Assembly (NCBI RefSeq): GCF_001522545.3
Contig: NC_031769.1
Location: 3,429,369-3,493,368 of the forward strand
Reading direction: 5' to 3'
From: Parus major
Lineage: Eukaryota; Chordata; Aves; Passeriformes; Paridae
DNA: 64,000 bases
The notes under the pieces were generated by a model. That model did not search any database. It saw only the letters and a program-made list of their open reading frames with translations, and was not told the DNA's origin. Numbering within the stretch: the stretch's first letter is position 1; each line of letters begins with the position of its first letter. The position numbers were made by a program, and so were the translations under genes. Positions 63,966 to 64,000 of the stretch are shown one piece after another.

Positions 63966-64000
63966 ATTTATATTCTTTATATTCTTTATATTCTTTATAT
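63966..64000 (+). repeat. 10-bp tandem repeat at the window edge
   Basis: atattcttta repeats about three times after a short tttatt run and continues beyond the window. Confidence 0.9.

Noticed and set aside
1..64000. CRISPR arrays, tRNA or rRNA genes, bacterial-type operons
   Set aside because: No regularly spaced repeats with unique spacers, no tRNA-like cloverleaf or rRNA sequence noticed, and the exon-intron structure is that of a vertebrate nuclear gene.

Overview
The window looks like nuclear DNA from a bird, probably a songbird. Coding exons are short and separated by long AT-rich introns. The recognisable interspersed repeats are nearly all CR1 (chicken repeat 1) LINE fragments in both orientations, several ending in the 8-bp tail typical of CR1. 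No SINE or mammalian-type LINE is evident. Two runs of N (28101-28242 and 60525-60957) are assembly gaps, each flanked on at least one side by an AT pentanucleotide microsatellite. The bird and songbird calls are inferred from repeat content and protein similarity.

One protein-coding gene fills almost the whole window: MINDY4 (FAM188B), a K48-selective deubiquitinase of the MINDY family, on the minus strand. I can place 16 coding exons, from the initiator ATG at 60076 to a donor at 3890/3889. All introns are GT-AG and all reading phases agree. They encode 714 residues plus one base. The vertebrate family is about 750-760 residues long, so one last exon of roughly 40 codons should lie beyond position 1. 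The catalytic signature is intact: Gln447 and Cys453 around the GGPC motif (exons 8 and 9) and His674 in the SESH motif (exon 16).

Layout, left to right: truncated intron 16 (1-3890); exon 16; the 9-kb intron 15; exons 15 and 14; the 15-kb intron 13, which holds a three-copy 137-bp tandem repeat, an isolated CpG-rich patch at about 17.2-17.7 kb and gap 1; a cluster of catalytic-domain exons 13-6 (30.5-41.2 kb); the 12-kb intron 5, with several CR1 copies and a tandem duplication; exons 5-1 (53.4-60.1 kb); a TATA-less CpG-island promoter (about 60.04-60.26 kb); and an upstream flank with an A-rich tract, gap 2, AT-rich sequence and about 2.8 kb with no gene I can recognise.

I see no operon, CRISPR array, RNA gene or obviously new biological system. 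The observations most worth checking are the intronic CpG island beside the 137-bp repeat, a strong internal donor in exon 5 that would shift the frame, an internally deleted CR1 copy, and the 152/144-bp tandem duplication in intron 5.
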